From positions 248,001 to 312,000 of the forward strand of contig JAFKAC010000026.1 of NCBI GenBank assembly GCA_025766275.1: a stretch of 64,000 nucleotides of DNA. Reading direction: 5' to 3'. The notes beneath the pieces were generated by a model that saw only the letters and a list, made by a program, of their open reading frames with translations, was not told the DNA's origin and ran no database searches. Shown here in pieces: positions 51,905 through 61,845 of this stretch. The position numbers were made by a program, and so were the translations under genes. Origin of the DNA: Lactarius indigo. Its lineage: Eukaryota > Basidiomycota > Agaricomycetes > Russulales > Russulaceae. The first letter of the stretch is position 1; each line of letters starts with the position of its first letter.

Positions 51905-54235
51905 TCATGCTGGGAAGGGAGAATAGCCCGAGGAGGGTGTGACAGAGGGTGTTTCGTCAAAGGAGCCTCTTTCCATGGCACGAGCAACAAGATGTTCTAC
52001 AGAGGAGGAGCGAGAGGGCATGGTGAGGAAGCTAGTGGGGAAGGTGGTTGCTGTTCGTACTGTTACTTCCTTTCGTTTTAACCATTGCTTTGCTCCTTCG
52101 CTTCTGGGGTTGCTTTCAAAGTGTTCCTGAATAAGTTCTGGGGCGTTGAGGTTCTTTTCTGGTTCCCAACTGTTGTGTGCATCGGAGTATCCCTGCCACT
52201 TGATTAGGAACTGTAACTGGTTCCTGTGGCGTCTTGTTTCTAGTATTTTCTCGACTTCCCACTCCTGTTCTCCATCTACTAGATCCGGGGGTGGTTCCGT
52301 AAAGTTCTTTCCATGTATGGAGGTTTCTTTGTATGGCATCAGGAGTGACGCATGGAATACTGGGTGGATCCACCACTGATGGGGAAGTTTCAGGGCATAT
52401 GTGGTGGTGGAGATCTTCTTTGTGACCCTGAAGGGTCCATATCTTTTTGGGGCTAACTTGAAACTAGGGTGTGTTGTTTTCAAGTTCCTGGCATCCAGCC
52501 ACACACTATCTCCTTCTGTGTGTTGTTCGAAGCGAGAGGATCCTTTGTAGAGTGACTGTGCATGGGTAATTGCTGCTTGGGTGGTCCTTCTGGCTTCCTG
52601 GATTCGCTCCAATCTCTCTTGTGTTCCTGGTACTGTTGTCGTTCTTTCTGGTTGGTGTACTCTTGGGATGTACCCAAGGATTAATTCGTAGGGTGCCTTT
52701 TTAGTGGTTGCGCTTGGCCAGGAGTTGTGGGTGTACTGTGCCAGTGGTAGTAGCTCCGTCCAATTGTCTTGTTGATGGTTTATGAACATTCGGAGGTACT
52801 GTTCTAACCACTGGTTTGTTCGCTCTGATTGTCCATCTGTTTGTGGGTGGTATGCTGTGCTGATGTTTTGTTCTATGTCAAGCACTCTGCACAGTTCTTT
52901 GATGAACTTCGCTGTGAATCTGGGGTCTCTGTCGGAGATGACCCTTCTTGGTAGTCCATAGTGTGGCAGGACAGTTTTGGCATAGAGTTTTGCCACTCCT
53001 TCTGCGTCTATTGTTTCGCTGCATGGGATAAAGAAGGCTGCTTTGGAACAGTCATGATCCGTGATGGTGAGAATTGTGTCATTGTCTTCTGATTGGGGTA
53101 GCTTTGTGATAAAGTCTAGAGCGATGGTTTCAAAAGGGAGTGCTTCTGGGTTAGTCTTGATGGGGAATATCGGTGGTTTCGGGTTCCCAGGGAAGTTCTT
53201 GTTTGATTGGCATGTGGCACAGCCCTTTACATATGCGGATATGTCGTCTTTCATGTTTGGCCACCAAAAGTCTTGTGACACTAACCACAAGGTCTTTGTT
53301 ATTCTGGGGTGTCCAGCTGTTTTTGTATCGTGAAACAGGGAAATTACCCCCCTCTTTAGCGGTGTGTTGTCCACAACCACCAGTTTGTCACCTCTCCACC
53401 AGTGTTTGCCTTGTTTTACTAGGTGGAAGGGGGCGGCCCACTCGTCCAGAGTGTCTTGGTGGTCTAATTGGTGTGCCATGACCCAGTCATCTATCCTTAT
53501 GGAGAGAGCGGAGTTTGCGAAGATGGTTGGGGTCAGGACCACTATATCAGTGTTATCCCCTGCTCCGGTGTTGTGGTCAGGGCATCTTGACAGGGCATCA
53601 GCATGGTTTTGGGGTCCGGGTTTGTGGTGAAGTTTGATGTGATAGTCTGCAAGTCTGGGGATGTAGCGCGCCACTCTCCTATTGATTTGTTGAGGGTGGT
53701 GATAATATTCCAAGTTTTTGTGGTCTGTAAACACTGTGATTTCGTGGGGGGACCCTAAAAGAAGGTGTCTCCAGTGTTCCAGTCCTCTGATTACTGCCAG
53801 GAGTTCCCTGTCATGGATGTCATAGTTGCGCTCCACTTCTGAAAATGATTTGGAGAAGTATCCCACAGCTTGTGGTTTGTTTCGGCTATCTCTTTGTGTT
53901 AAGATTGCCCCTGTGGCGAAAGCGGAGGCATCTACTTCTAGTTCGAAAGGTTTGTCCATATCTGGTTGGCATAAGATGGGGTCTTTGCACACAAGCGTGA
54001 TGAGAGCTTCTAAGGCTTCTGCTGCTTCCTTTGTCCATCTGAAGGGTCCTTCTGACGTCTTTATTGTGTCCGTGATGGGTCTTGCTAAGTGAGCGAAGTT
54101 GGGGATGAAGGGTTGCTGATAACTTAGTGTTCCCAACACGCTTCTTGCTTGTTTGACTGACTTGATGTCTCTTGGCCAGTCTTTTAATCCTTCTACCTTC
54201 TTTGGGTCGATTTTGATTTGAGACCCATCGATGAC
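51905..54235 (-). pseudogene. Gypsy-2 pol, second part (RNase H, integrase, chromodomain)
   Basis: Continues pol from just after the RT: KVEGLKDWPRDIKS; RNase H (FELEVDASAFATGAILTQ, NYDIHDRELLAVIRGLEHW, FTDHKNLEYY); integrase zinc finger (HPRITKTLWLVSQDFWWPNM, CATCQSNK); core (ALDFITKLPQSEDND, SDRDPRFTAKF, GQSERTNQWLEQYL); and chromodomain (WEVEKILETRRHRNQLQFLI, KWQGYSDAHNSWEP). The 5' part is displaced 6.35 kb by Copia-2. No other disabling change was seen before the TGA at 51,905-51,907. Confidence 0.85.
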
Positions 54236-54850
54236 TGATGAACAGCACACATAGATAGCTTACTCACAGAGGGACAAAGTGTTCTGTGGTGAGACAAGCT
54301 GGGTGGCTGGAAGCAGCAACAGGGAAGTCTAGCAAGGTAAAGCAAAGTGTCTGGCACACAGCAGTGAGAGAACTGATAATGGTATTACAGAGGAGAAGAC
54401 ATACCTGGCACACAGCAGTGAGAGAACTGATGTGGACCAGGGCGTACAAGCAGTCTACTTATACTGTACAGAGGCGTGACACTAGTACAAGGAAAGTAAC
54501 TATAGGTCACAGAATACAAGGAGCGCATTGTTCTACAACAGGACAAAGGAGTGTGCATATAGAGAACAAGGCGTATAGAACAAGAAGGGTCCAGACTAAG
54601 ATGATATCATAATGACATCACAATAAAGATATATCTAAAGGAAGAACAAAGACGTAGTACAATGACAAGTCCAGAGGAGTCCGCATGATGTCATAGTACA
54701 TGATGTCATAGGTGACGCAATGATAAGTAATAGATTGTACAGATCAAAACAGTATCTAATCTACAAGTCCTTTATATCTAATCTAAAGCAGTCCATGCTG
54801 CAAGTCCGGTCCGTACGAGCCGCTAAGTGCGCAAGGGTCACTTATCAACA
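54236..54850 (-). repeat. 3' LTR of Copia-2 (615 bp)
   Basis: In element sense runs TGTTGATAAGTGACCC to TGCTGTTCATCA. It contains TATAAGTAGA (54,454-54,463) and a 27-nt direct repeat at 54,351-54,377 and 54,405-54,431 whose ends match splice donor (GTATGT) and acceptor (CAG) signals. Confidence 0.9.
54454..54463 (-). promoter_or_regulatory. TATA box of Copia-2 LTR
   Basis: TATAAGTAGA in element sense, also at 60,193-60,202 in the 5' LTR and at 20,578 in the diverged LTR, at the same distance from the direct repeat. Confidence 0.55.
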
Positions 54851-54869
54851 TCTCCCCATGATCTACAAT

Positions 54870-57800
54870 CTAAGTACATAAGAGTCCCATGTCATCATTG
54901 TGTTTCTGCAGCAGGACACGCGGTAGTGACTTTGTGAAGCCGTCCGCAACCATATCTACAGTAGGAGTTCTAATGAGGGTGATGGTCCCCTTTTCGATGT
55001 ACTCCCGAATGACATGATGCCGTATGGCAATGTGCTTAGACCGTCTCCCAGTGACAGGGTTCAAGGCCAAGTCAATGGCACCCTTATTGTCACCATGAAG
55101 TGGGATGGGGTCGTCGACCTCGTACCCGAGTTCCATGAGGAAGCTCTGATACCACGCAGCCTGGTTAGCCGCGTCGGTCATGGCCATGTATTCCGCTTCC
55201 GTTGTGTTTTGGGCAACAGTCTTTTGCTTGCGCGAAGACCAGCTTATTGCACCGTTAGCTAGTAGGAACACATAACCAGAGGTGGAGTGGCGGTCATCAG
55301 TCTGATCAGCCAGACTGGAATCAGTGTAGCCATGAAGGCCATCACCATTGGCGCCATCGTAGACAATACGCATATCCATAGTTCCCACTAGGTAGGACAG
55401 GACATACTGCGCAAGTCGCAAATGCTGTGGTGAGGGATTCGCTGCGTACTGTGCCAGACGTGACACAGCGAAGGAGATATCTGGCCTAGTGCCAATCTGC
55501 ACATAAAGCAGACTCCCAATCAAGGATTGGTAGTGGGAAATATCTGAGGCAGTTGCCTGCGACGTATATTTAACCAGGTGCTCGTCAGCACCAGCGGGCA
55601 AGGGTGTGTTGTGTGGTGTGGCATCAGACATGCCAAAGCGTTCAAGGACATCCTTGATGTAGCCAGACTGATCTATTTCGATGCGTCTAAGGGAGCGGTC
55701 GCGCACAATGCGCATACCAAGATAAGACTCTATCTCCCCGAGATCTGTCATCTCATATCGTTCAGACAGGTCTGACTTCAAACGCTTGATACCACTCAGC
55801 GAGGGACCCAGTATAGTGATGTCGTCAACGTAGACAATAACGAAGAGTGGATCATACCCCTCCCGTTGAGGCATCACATATATGCCAGCATCAGCAAACG
55901 TCCGCTTAAAGCCGAGTGCAGTGAGCACTCCATGGAATTGCAAGTTCCATGCGCGGGAGGCCTGTTTGAGACCATAGATCGCCTTAACTAGGCGACACAC
56001 CTTCGTCTCAGAGCCAGTGACAGTGAAACCTTGTGGCTGCTCCATGTATATCTCCTCGTCAAGCACGCCATTGAGAAAAGCAGACTTAACATCCATTTGA
56101 TGGATGTGCCAGTCCTCCAGCACGGCCAACGCCAGAAGTAAACGTAGCGACTCAAATCGTGCGACGGGAGAGAAGGTTTCATCAAAATCTACGCCAGGGA
56201 TCTGCGTGAATCCCTTAGCCACCAAGCGAGCTCTGTAGCGGCCATCCGCTTTGAGCTTGAAGACCCATTTGGATTTTACTGCCTTACGGTTAGGCGGGAG
56301 ATCCACTAACTCCCAAGTCCCATTCTTAGCTAGGGCGTCCATTTCATACTGACACGCCTTAGTCCACTCATCTGCAGCTGCAGACCGCATGGCCTGTGCA
56401 TAGGTTGCAGGGTCTCGGCCAACAAAAGCAGCAGCCAGTAACTCCGCATACCCCAGACGCCTGCCGCGCCATGCCGCATTGTCCGCATTGAAGTAACACG
56501 GATTAGGGACAGGGGCACGAGCACTGCGCCTTGGTACATTGTCCATCTCGCGCAACAGCTGACTACGCTGTGCACGATCCTCAAATCCCCCAGGCATTTC
56601 TGGTGAGGGAGGAGGGACATGGCGCATAATGCGTGTTGCACTAGGACGCGGCGGGGGTGAAGTGGGAGTGGTTTGCTCACGCTTAGGTGTGGTGGGCGGA
56701 GCAGGTAGAGCAGGTGGTGGAGTGGTGGGGCGTGGTTGGACTTGTGGGGGGTCTAAGAGCTTTTCAACATCCTCCTCCTCACTACTACTGGAGTGTGCAG
56801 GGGAGGGGGCTCGCATTGGTGGTAACGCCGGCGGGTGAGGCACGGCAGTCACTGTTGTGCTAGGCACCATTGGTGGTGAAGGTGTGGGGTGTGTCTCAAC
56901 ACCCTGAAGGGACGGAAAGCTACTCTCGTCGAATGTCACATCCCTGGACACTCGGACGGAGCGGGTTGAGCGGTCCCAGAGCTTATAGCCTTTAGATTCG
57001 GGCTCAAACCCGATAAGCGTGACCTCAATGGCCTTCGCATCCAATTTGCGACGCTTATCAGCGGGTACGTGCATGTACCCCTTGCATCCGAAGACGCGAA
57101 GATGTGAGACATCAGGCACTTTGCCAGAGTGCCAGAGCTCATAAGGAGTGCGCCACTTGAGCCCACGGACTGGAGAGCGGTTATAGATGTGCACAGCTGC
57201 GCACACTGCATGCTCCCAGAAGCCTTTAGACATGCCAGCTGTGTGGAGCATGGACATTGCCTTATCCATAATGGTGCGGTTAAACCGCTCGGCTTTCCCA
57301 TTAGACTGTGGTGAACCCGGCATCGTAAGGTGATGCTCTATCCCTTTCTGCTTAAGAATGTCCTGCGTGACACTCGACATGTACTCGCCACCGCGGTCAG
57401 AGTGCAGAGCGCGCAATTTATGGCCAGACTGGGTTTCACCCCAGGCCAAATACATTTGCAGCGACTTAGCAAACTGATCCTTCGACTTAAGAAAGTGGAC
57501 CACAGTGAACTTAGTGTGATCGTCTATGAAGGTGGCTGTGTAGGTCGAGCCTTGCAGGGACTGAGTCTGCATAGGACCGGCGAGGTCACTGTGCACAATC
57601 TCAAATTGACGAGTTGTCCTCTTGTTGGAGGACGCAGAAAAGGGTTGGCGAGTGGATTTACCCATCTCGCACCCACGGCAGACTGTGTGGGCCGTGGTGG
57701 AGCTATTTATATCCATGCCAGTAGTGGCAGAGGGACCATGCGCCTTCAGCGCCGCAGAGGAGATGTGTCCCATGCGTTGATGCCAGATATCAAGTGTGGC

Positions 57801-59192
57801 AGCACTTGATTTCGTGTGGGCATTGAGGCCGACGCTGGCTGCATCCAACCAGTAAAGGTTGTCCTCAAGGTAGCCTTTGGCCACACACTTTTGATTGATA
57901 GATATTTTAAATGAGCCACTATCAAAGGCAATTTCAGCACCTTTTTGTGCTAGGGCGCGCGTCGACAAGAAGCGCGTCTTCACCTGTGGTAGGTGTAGCA
58001 CATTACTGAGGGTGATAGAGATACCCTGGCTCGTAGTAAAGACGACAGATCCGACACCCACTTGGTCTATGGTGGACTTGTCACCCAGGCGTACAGTGCC
58101 TTTAGTTGGGGTGTAGTCCTTGAAGTCAGACCGATGTGGTGTAATGTGGTGTGTGGCACCACTGTCCATCATCCAACGCACACGCGAGGCAGCATACAAG
58201 GCAACAGAAATAGATTGAGAAGCCCAGTCTATGGCGGGCTCTTCGACCTCCTTAATGGAGGCGGTGGTAGGTACAAGAATATGACTATTTGCGGCCTTGT
58301 TGCCTGCCTTCTCCTTCTCCTTTGCGTCAGCCTCATCCTTCTTTTTCTTCCTGCAGTCAGGCTTGATGTGGCCCTTTTTGTTGCAATAGTGGCAAGTCAG
58401 ACCAGAGTGGTCCTTCTTGCCCTTTTTGCCCGTCGACTTGACGGGGGCCACCTTGTTGAGGGAAGAGCCAGAGGGCCCGGCGCGGCGAGCTTCTTCTGAC
58501 ACTATGCGCGCAATTATTTCAGCGTGCTTGAGTGCGGAGGGGGCCCCACTGGCAAGGATGGTTGAGGCCAACACCTCATAAGAGGGCGGCAGCGCGTGGA
58601 GGAGAATGAGGCAGTATTGGACGTCAGAGACACCCATCTGCGCGTTGGAAAGGGCAACCCTAAGCTCATTGAGCTTGGCCAGCTGAGCGGCCATGGGTGC
58701 GGAGTCGTCGAGGCGGGCTTGCGTTAACTGGATCCACAAGTTAAAGATGGTGGTGCTGCCCGAAGCACCAGCGTATACGTCTCTCAGCTTGTCCCACTTC
58801 GCCTTGAAAGTGGCATAGACAATATTGTCTGCCACAAGGGAGTAGACATCTGGCTTTAAGTAAAGGCGGAGGTACGCCTTGGAGCGACGCTGGACTGAGT
58901 CCCACTCATCGGTAGTGATGCCAGATGGGGGTGTGTCCAAGGTGAACACATCTTCAGCCTCATGTAGCGTGAGGATAGCCTCAATGGTCCCAGACCATTC
59001 GTTCCAGCCAGTGCCGTCAAACTGAGTGAGATGGATGCCAGATGGCATGCCGAAGTTGGCACTGTGGGCCTGAGAGAGACGTGTGGAGGGTGTGGACCCA
59101 GAAGGAGGAGGGAGTGAGCCTCCTGCAGAGCCACCGGTGGGGCTTGGAGGAGCACCAGCACCAGCAGCAGGAGTGGAGGATGAACCAGACAT
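54870..59192 (-). CDS. Copia-2 gag-pol polyprotein
   Basis: A single 1440-aa frame from an ATG (MSGSSSTPAAGAGAPPSP). It carries gag (WDKLRDVYAGASGSTTIFNL, LNELRVALSNAQMGVSDVQ, LLHALPPSYEVLAS), zinc knuckle CHYCNKKGHIKPDC, protease WMMDSGATHHITPHRSDF, GAG-pre-integrase LDIWHQRMGHISSAAL, integrase (CEMGKSTRQPF, HSDLAGPMQTQS, LHSDRGGEYMSS, GSPQSNGKAERFNRTIMDKA), reverse transcriptase (KSKWVFKLKADGRYRARLVA, MDVKSAFLNGVLDEEIYMEQ, YGLKQASRAW, VIVYVDDITILG) and RNase H (DSSLADQTDDRHSTSGY, SWSSRKQKTVAQNTTEAEY, DNKGAIDLALNP, KHIAIRHHVI, MVADGFTKSL). All catalytic motifs are present and no stop interrupts it, so the element may be autonomous. It encodes its own particle protein, protease, integrase and RT. 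Confidence 0.92.
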   Translation of the reverse strand: MSGSSSTPAAGAGAPPSPTGGSAGGSLPPPSGSTPSTRLSQAHSANFGMPSGIHLTQFDGTGWNEWSGTIEAILTLHEAEDVFTLDTPPSGITTDEWDSVQRRSKAYLRLYLKPDVYSLVADNIVYATFKAKWDKLRDVYAGASGSTTIFNLWIQLTQARLDDSAPMAAQLAKLNELRVALSNAQMGVSDVQYCLILLHALPPSYEVLASTILASGAPSALKHAEIIARIVSEEARRAGPSGSSLNKVAPVKSTGKKGKKDHSGLTCHYCNKKGHIKPDCRKKKKDEADAKEKEKAGNKAANSHILVPTTASIKEVEEPAIDWASQSISVALYAASRVRWMMDSGATHHITPHRSDFKDYTPTKGTVRLGDKSTIDQVGVGSVVFTTSQGISITLSNVLHLPQVKTRFLSTRALAQKGAEIAFDSGSFKISINQKCVAKGYLEDNLYWLDAASVGLNAHTKSSAATLDIWHQRMGHISSAALKAHGPSATTGMDINSSTTAHTVCRGCEMGKSTRQPFSASSNKRTTRQFEIVHSDLAGPMQTQSLQGSTYTATFIDDHTKFTVVHFLKSKDQFAKSLQMYLAWGETQSGHKLRALHSDRGGEYMSSVTQDILKQKGIEHHLTMPGSPQSNGKAERFNRTIMDKAMSMLHTAGMSKGFWEHAVCAAVHIYNRSPVRGLKWRTPYELWHSGKVPDVSHLRVFGCKGYMHVPADKRRKLDAKAIEVTLIGFEPESKGYKLWDRSTRSVRVSRDVTFDESSFPSLQGVETHPTPSPPMVPSTTVTAVPHPPALPPMRAPSPAHSSSSEEEDVEKLLDPPQVQPRPTTPPPALPAPPTTPKREQTTPTSPPPRPSATRIMRHVPPPSPEMPGGFEDRAQRSQLLREMDNVPRRSARAPVPNPCYFNADNAAWRGRRLGYAELLAAAFVGRDPATYAQAMRSAAADEWTKACQYEMDALAKNGTWELVDLPPNRKAVKSKWVFKLKADGRYRARLVAKGFTQIPGVDFDETFSPVARFESLRLLLALAVLEDWHIHQMDVKSAFLNGVLDEEIYMEQPQGFTVTGSETKVCRLVKAIYGLKQASRAWNLQFHGVLTALGFKRTFADAGIYVMPQREGYDPLFVIVYVDDITILGPSLSGIKRLKSDLSERYEMTDLGEIESYLGMRIVRDRSLRRIEIDQSGYIKDVLERFGMSDATPHNTPLPAGADEHLVKYTSQATASDISHYQSLIGSLLYVQIGTRPDISFAVSRLAQYAANPSPQHLRLAQYVLSYLVGTMDMRIVYDGANGDGLHGYTDSSLADQTDDRHSTSGYVFLLANGAISWSSRKQKTVAQNTTEAEYMAMTDAANQAAWYQSFLMELGYEVDDPIPLHGDNKGAIDLALNPVTGRRSKHIAIRHHVIREYIEKGTITLIRTPTVDMVADGFTKSLPRVLLQKHNDDMGLLCT

Positions 59193-59974
59193 TGGGATGG
59201 TTTATCTGTCGCCGAGGAGCAGTCAGCGACAGTGCTTCATAGTTGCAAGACAAAGATAGAGGGGGATACCACTCCTGTCTGTGATTCTGTAAGGCCAGAA
59301 CGCTAACGCGTCCTGCCTCCTGATAGTATGCCAGTGATACAAGGGCTAGGCCCAGGTTGGAAGAGTCCCTTTGCTATACCATGAGCTAGCTGCCAGCCAG
59401 GATGTGTCTAAGACACAGCTCAAATGGTTTGCGTCAGGGGGAAGGTGAAGGGAATGCTTTCAGAGCCCAAGGCTGTCTACCTCAGCCTCCTCGGCCTGTT
59501 GGTTGCCTCATCGCCACAAGTGGCTTTACTGAATCCTTTCCCATTGCCGCTACAAGGCAGGTATCTGGTTGCAGAACACCATAATGGTGAACACCCCCCA
59601 GAGCCTGAACCAGGTTTTACACTCCCATGGTGAGGAGATCCTGCGCCCAGTGTGGAGCACCAGAGACAGCTGGCGCTAAGCTCCACAATACACAGCCCAG
59701 TGGGCCATGCACGCCTGGATATTTTGAAGTTAAGGGGCTACCAGACCCAGTCTCCTTGCGCATAGCGCAGGGGCTAGGAAAACAGTAGGGGTGAAAGTAG
59801 GACTACTGGGCAGTACATGATACAGGAGGTTCCTCAGCAGAGACAAGTGGCGCCCCACTGCTCTCTGCCTTGGGCAAGGCTGGTAGGGCCCCAGACAGAC
59901 CTTAGCCTGGTGTGTCCTCCTAGGAAGACAGTGACCAGCCAAGTGGAGTGGCTAGGGCACCAGGGCCCATAACC
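59193..59974 (-). other. Copia-2 untranslated leader
   Basis: About 780 nt lie between the 5' LTR and the gag-pol ATG. This is long for a Copia leader, and the frames inside it are short. It begins with the primer-binding site and may hold packaging or dimerisation signals. Confidence 0.6.
59961..59974 (-). promoter_or_regulatory. Primer-binding site matching initiator tRNA-Met anticodon arm
   Basis: The forward strand reads CAGGGCCCATAACC immediately next to the LTR. GGGCCCATAACC is the anticodon stem-loop sequence of eukaryotic initiator tRNA-Met as I recall it, so the element RNA (GGTTATGGGCCCTG) would pair with the tRNA anticodon region. This is the half-tRNA priming mode known for Drosophila copia and yeast Ty5. 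Confidence 0.65.
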
Positions 59975-60589
59975 TGATGAACAGCACACATAGATAGCTT
60001 ACTCACAGAGGGACAAAGTGTTCTGTGGTGAGACAAGCTGGGTGGCTGGAAGCAGCAACAGGGAAGTCTAGCAAGGTAAAGCAAAGTGTCTGGCACACAG
60101 CAGTGAGAGAACTGATAATGGTATTACAGAGGAGAAGACATACCTGGCACACAGCAGTGAGAGAACTGATGTGGACCAGGGCGTACAAGCAGTCTACTTA
60201 TACTGTACAGAGGCGTGACACTAGTACAAGGAAAGTAACTATAGGTCACAGAATACAAGGAGCGCATTGTTCTACAACAGGACAAAGGAGTGTGCATATA
60301 GAGAACAAGGCGTATAGAACAAGAAGGGTCCAGACTAAGATGATATCATAATGACATCACAATAAAGATATATCTAAAGGAAGAACAAAGACGTAGTACA
60401 ATGACAAGTCCAGAGGAGTCCGCATGATGTCATAGTACATGATGTCATAGGTGACGCAATGATAAGTAATAGATTGTACAGATCAAAACAGTATCTAATC
60501 TACAAGTCCTTTATATCTAATCTAAAGCAGTCCATGCTGCAAGTCCGGTCCGTACGAGCCGCTAAGTGCGCAAGGGTCACTTATCAACA
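59975..60589 (-). repeat. 5' LTR of Copia-2 (615 bp)
   Basis: Identical by eye to 54,236-54,850. It is followed on the right by the ATGAC target duplication. Confidence 0.9.
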
Positions 60590-61845
60590 ATGACAATGCC
60601 TAGGTAATGGATCTTTCTTTGTTCGAACACGCATTTCGACGTTTTGAGGAAATAAGATTCCTTTTCACAGATTTCCAAGAACTCGTGTACAATTTGTCTG
60701 TGGCGTTCTGTATCTTCTTCTGTGGCTATCAGGACATCGTCCATGTACACAAATAGCTCTCTTGGGTATTTGTCCATAAGTGGTCGAAGTATTCTGCTCA
60801 TGGTTCTTGCAAAGGTGGCTGGTGCATTTGTGAGGCCGAAGGTCATGACTCGAGGGATGAACAGCCCCCTTGGTGTCTTGAAGGCTGCCTTCCACTGGTC
60901 TTCCTCTTTTATGCGGATGTTATGGTACCCCCATCTGATATCGAACTTTGAGAACAGTGTTTTCCCATTTAAGTTGGTCAGGATGTCGGAGATGAGAGGT
61001 AGTGGGTAAGTGTCTTTTATTGTCCAGGTGTTTAGGGGTCTGTAGTCCAGGATAGGGCGCAACCCTCCGTCTGTTTTCTTTCTGAAGAAGAAGGAGGAAG
61101 CGTAGGGGGAGCTTCCTTCATAGATGTATCCTTTTGCTATGTTTTTGTCGAGATATGCCTTCAACTCCTTGTCTTCTTCTGGAGTCAAGGGGTAAATTTT
61201 GCAGTTGATCTTGTTGGGTGCATCTGGTCGCAATGTGATGGGATGGTCTTCTTCTCTTTCTGGGGGAAAGCGCTGTGCTTCTTCGTCTGAGAATACTTTG
61301 TTGTGGTGCTGGTATTCTTCTGGGATTGCAGTTTCTTTTACTGGGTCAAAGGTTGTTTTGGTTGCTGCCACTTTCGCTTCTTGGTGTCGCTTTCTTCGGA
61401 AGCGGTACCCTCCTGTCAGGATGGTGACGGCTTCTCCTTTCAGCTCTTGTTTCTTCCAGTCTATGTCTGGGTTTTCGTGTTCGAACCAGGGGTATCCAAA
61501 GACCATTCTGTCTTCCCCTAGGCTGGTTACGAAGAACTGGAAAGGAGTTTCTTCTTCTCCTCTTTTTATCCATAGCTGGCATGTTTCTGTCATGGTGCCA
61601 TCTTTGTTCAGCGATCCATCTACATTCCGGACCAATCTGGGTGGTTTTAGAGGAGCGGTTCCTAGTCCAAGTTTTTGGATTAGGTTTCGGTCGATTAGGT
61701 TGTCTGTTGCACCACTGTCCAGCAGCACATTTATGCGAGCTTCTTTGTAGTAGAGGCGAACGAGGACTTTGATTGTCATAGCACTATCTCGAACACTATA
61801 CATTGAATTGGCCTCCCTGTCAGCTCTCACAGGTCGGCATCGCAA
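60590..61845 (-). pseudogene. Gypsy-2 pol, first part (protease, RT)
   Basis: Contains protease NVLLDSGATDNLIDRNLI; the conserved CKIYPLTPEEDKELKAYL; RT motifs SSPYASSFFFRKKTDGGLRP, TYPLPLISDILTNL, FDIRWGYHNIRI, FGLTNAPATFARTM and VYMDDVLIATEE; then YLGIVI at the Copia-2 insertion. The RT palm is complete and the break falls just after it. Pol overlaps gag by 19 nt in the -1 phase. Confidence 0.85.

Larger units (their letters stand above)
54236..60589 (-). mobile_element. Copia-2, complete Ty1/Copia element
   Basis: 6354 bp with 615-bp LTRs (54,236-54,850 and 59,975-60,589) that read identical, and a perfect ATGAC target duplication (54,231-54,235 and 60,590-60,594). It has one intact gag-pol frame, a 5' leader of about 780 nt, an initiator-tRNA-like primer site and a polypurine tract (CATGGGGAGA in element sense). 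It is inserted in the Gypsy-2 RT coding sequence. Confidence 0.92.

Noticed and set aside
59955..59980. tRNA-like sequence GGGCCCATAACC
   Set aside because: Only the anticodon arm is present, with no acceptor or T arm, so it is a primer-binding site, not a tRNA gene.
54286..60351. Two identical 108-codon forward frames (54,286-54,612 and 60,025-60,351)
   Set aside because: They lie wholly inside the two Copia-2 LTRs, antisense to the element; their identity only reflects LTR identity.
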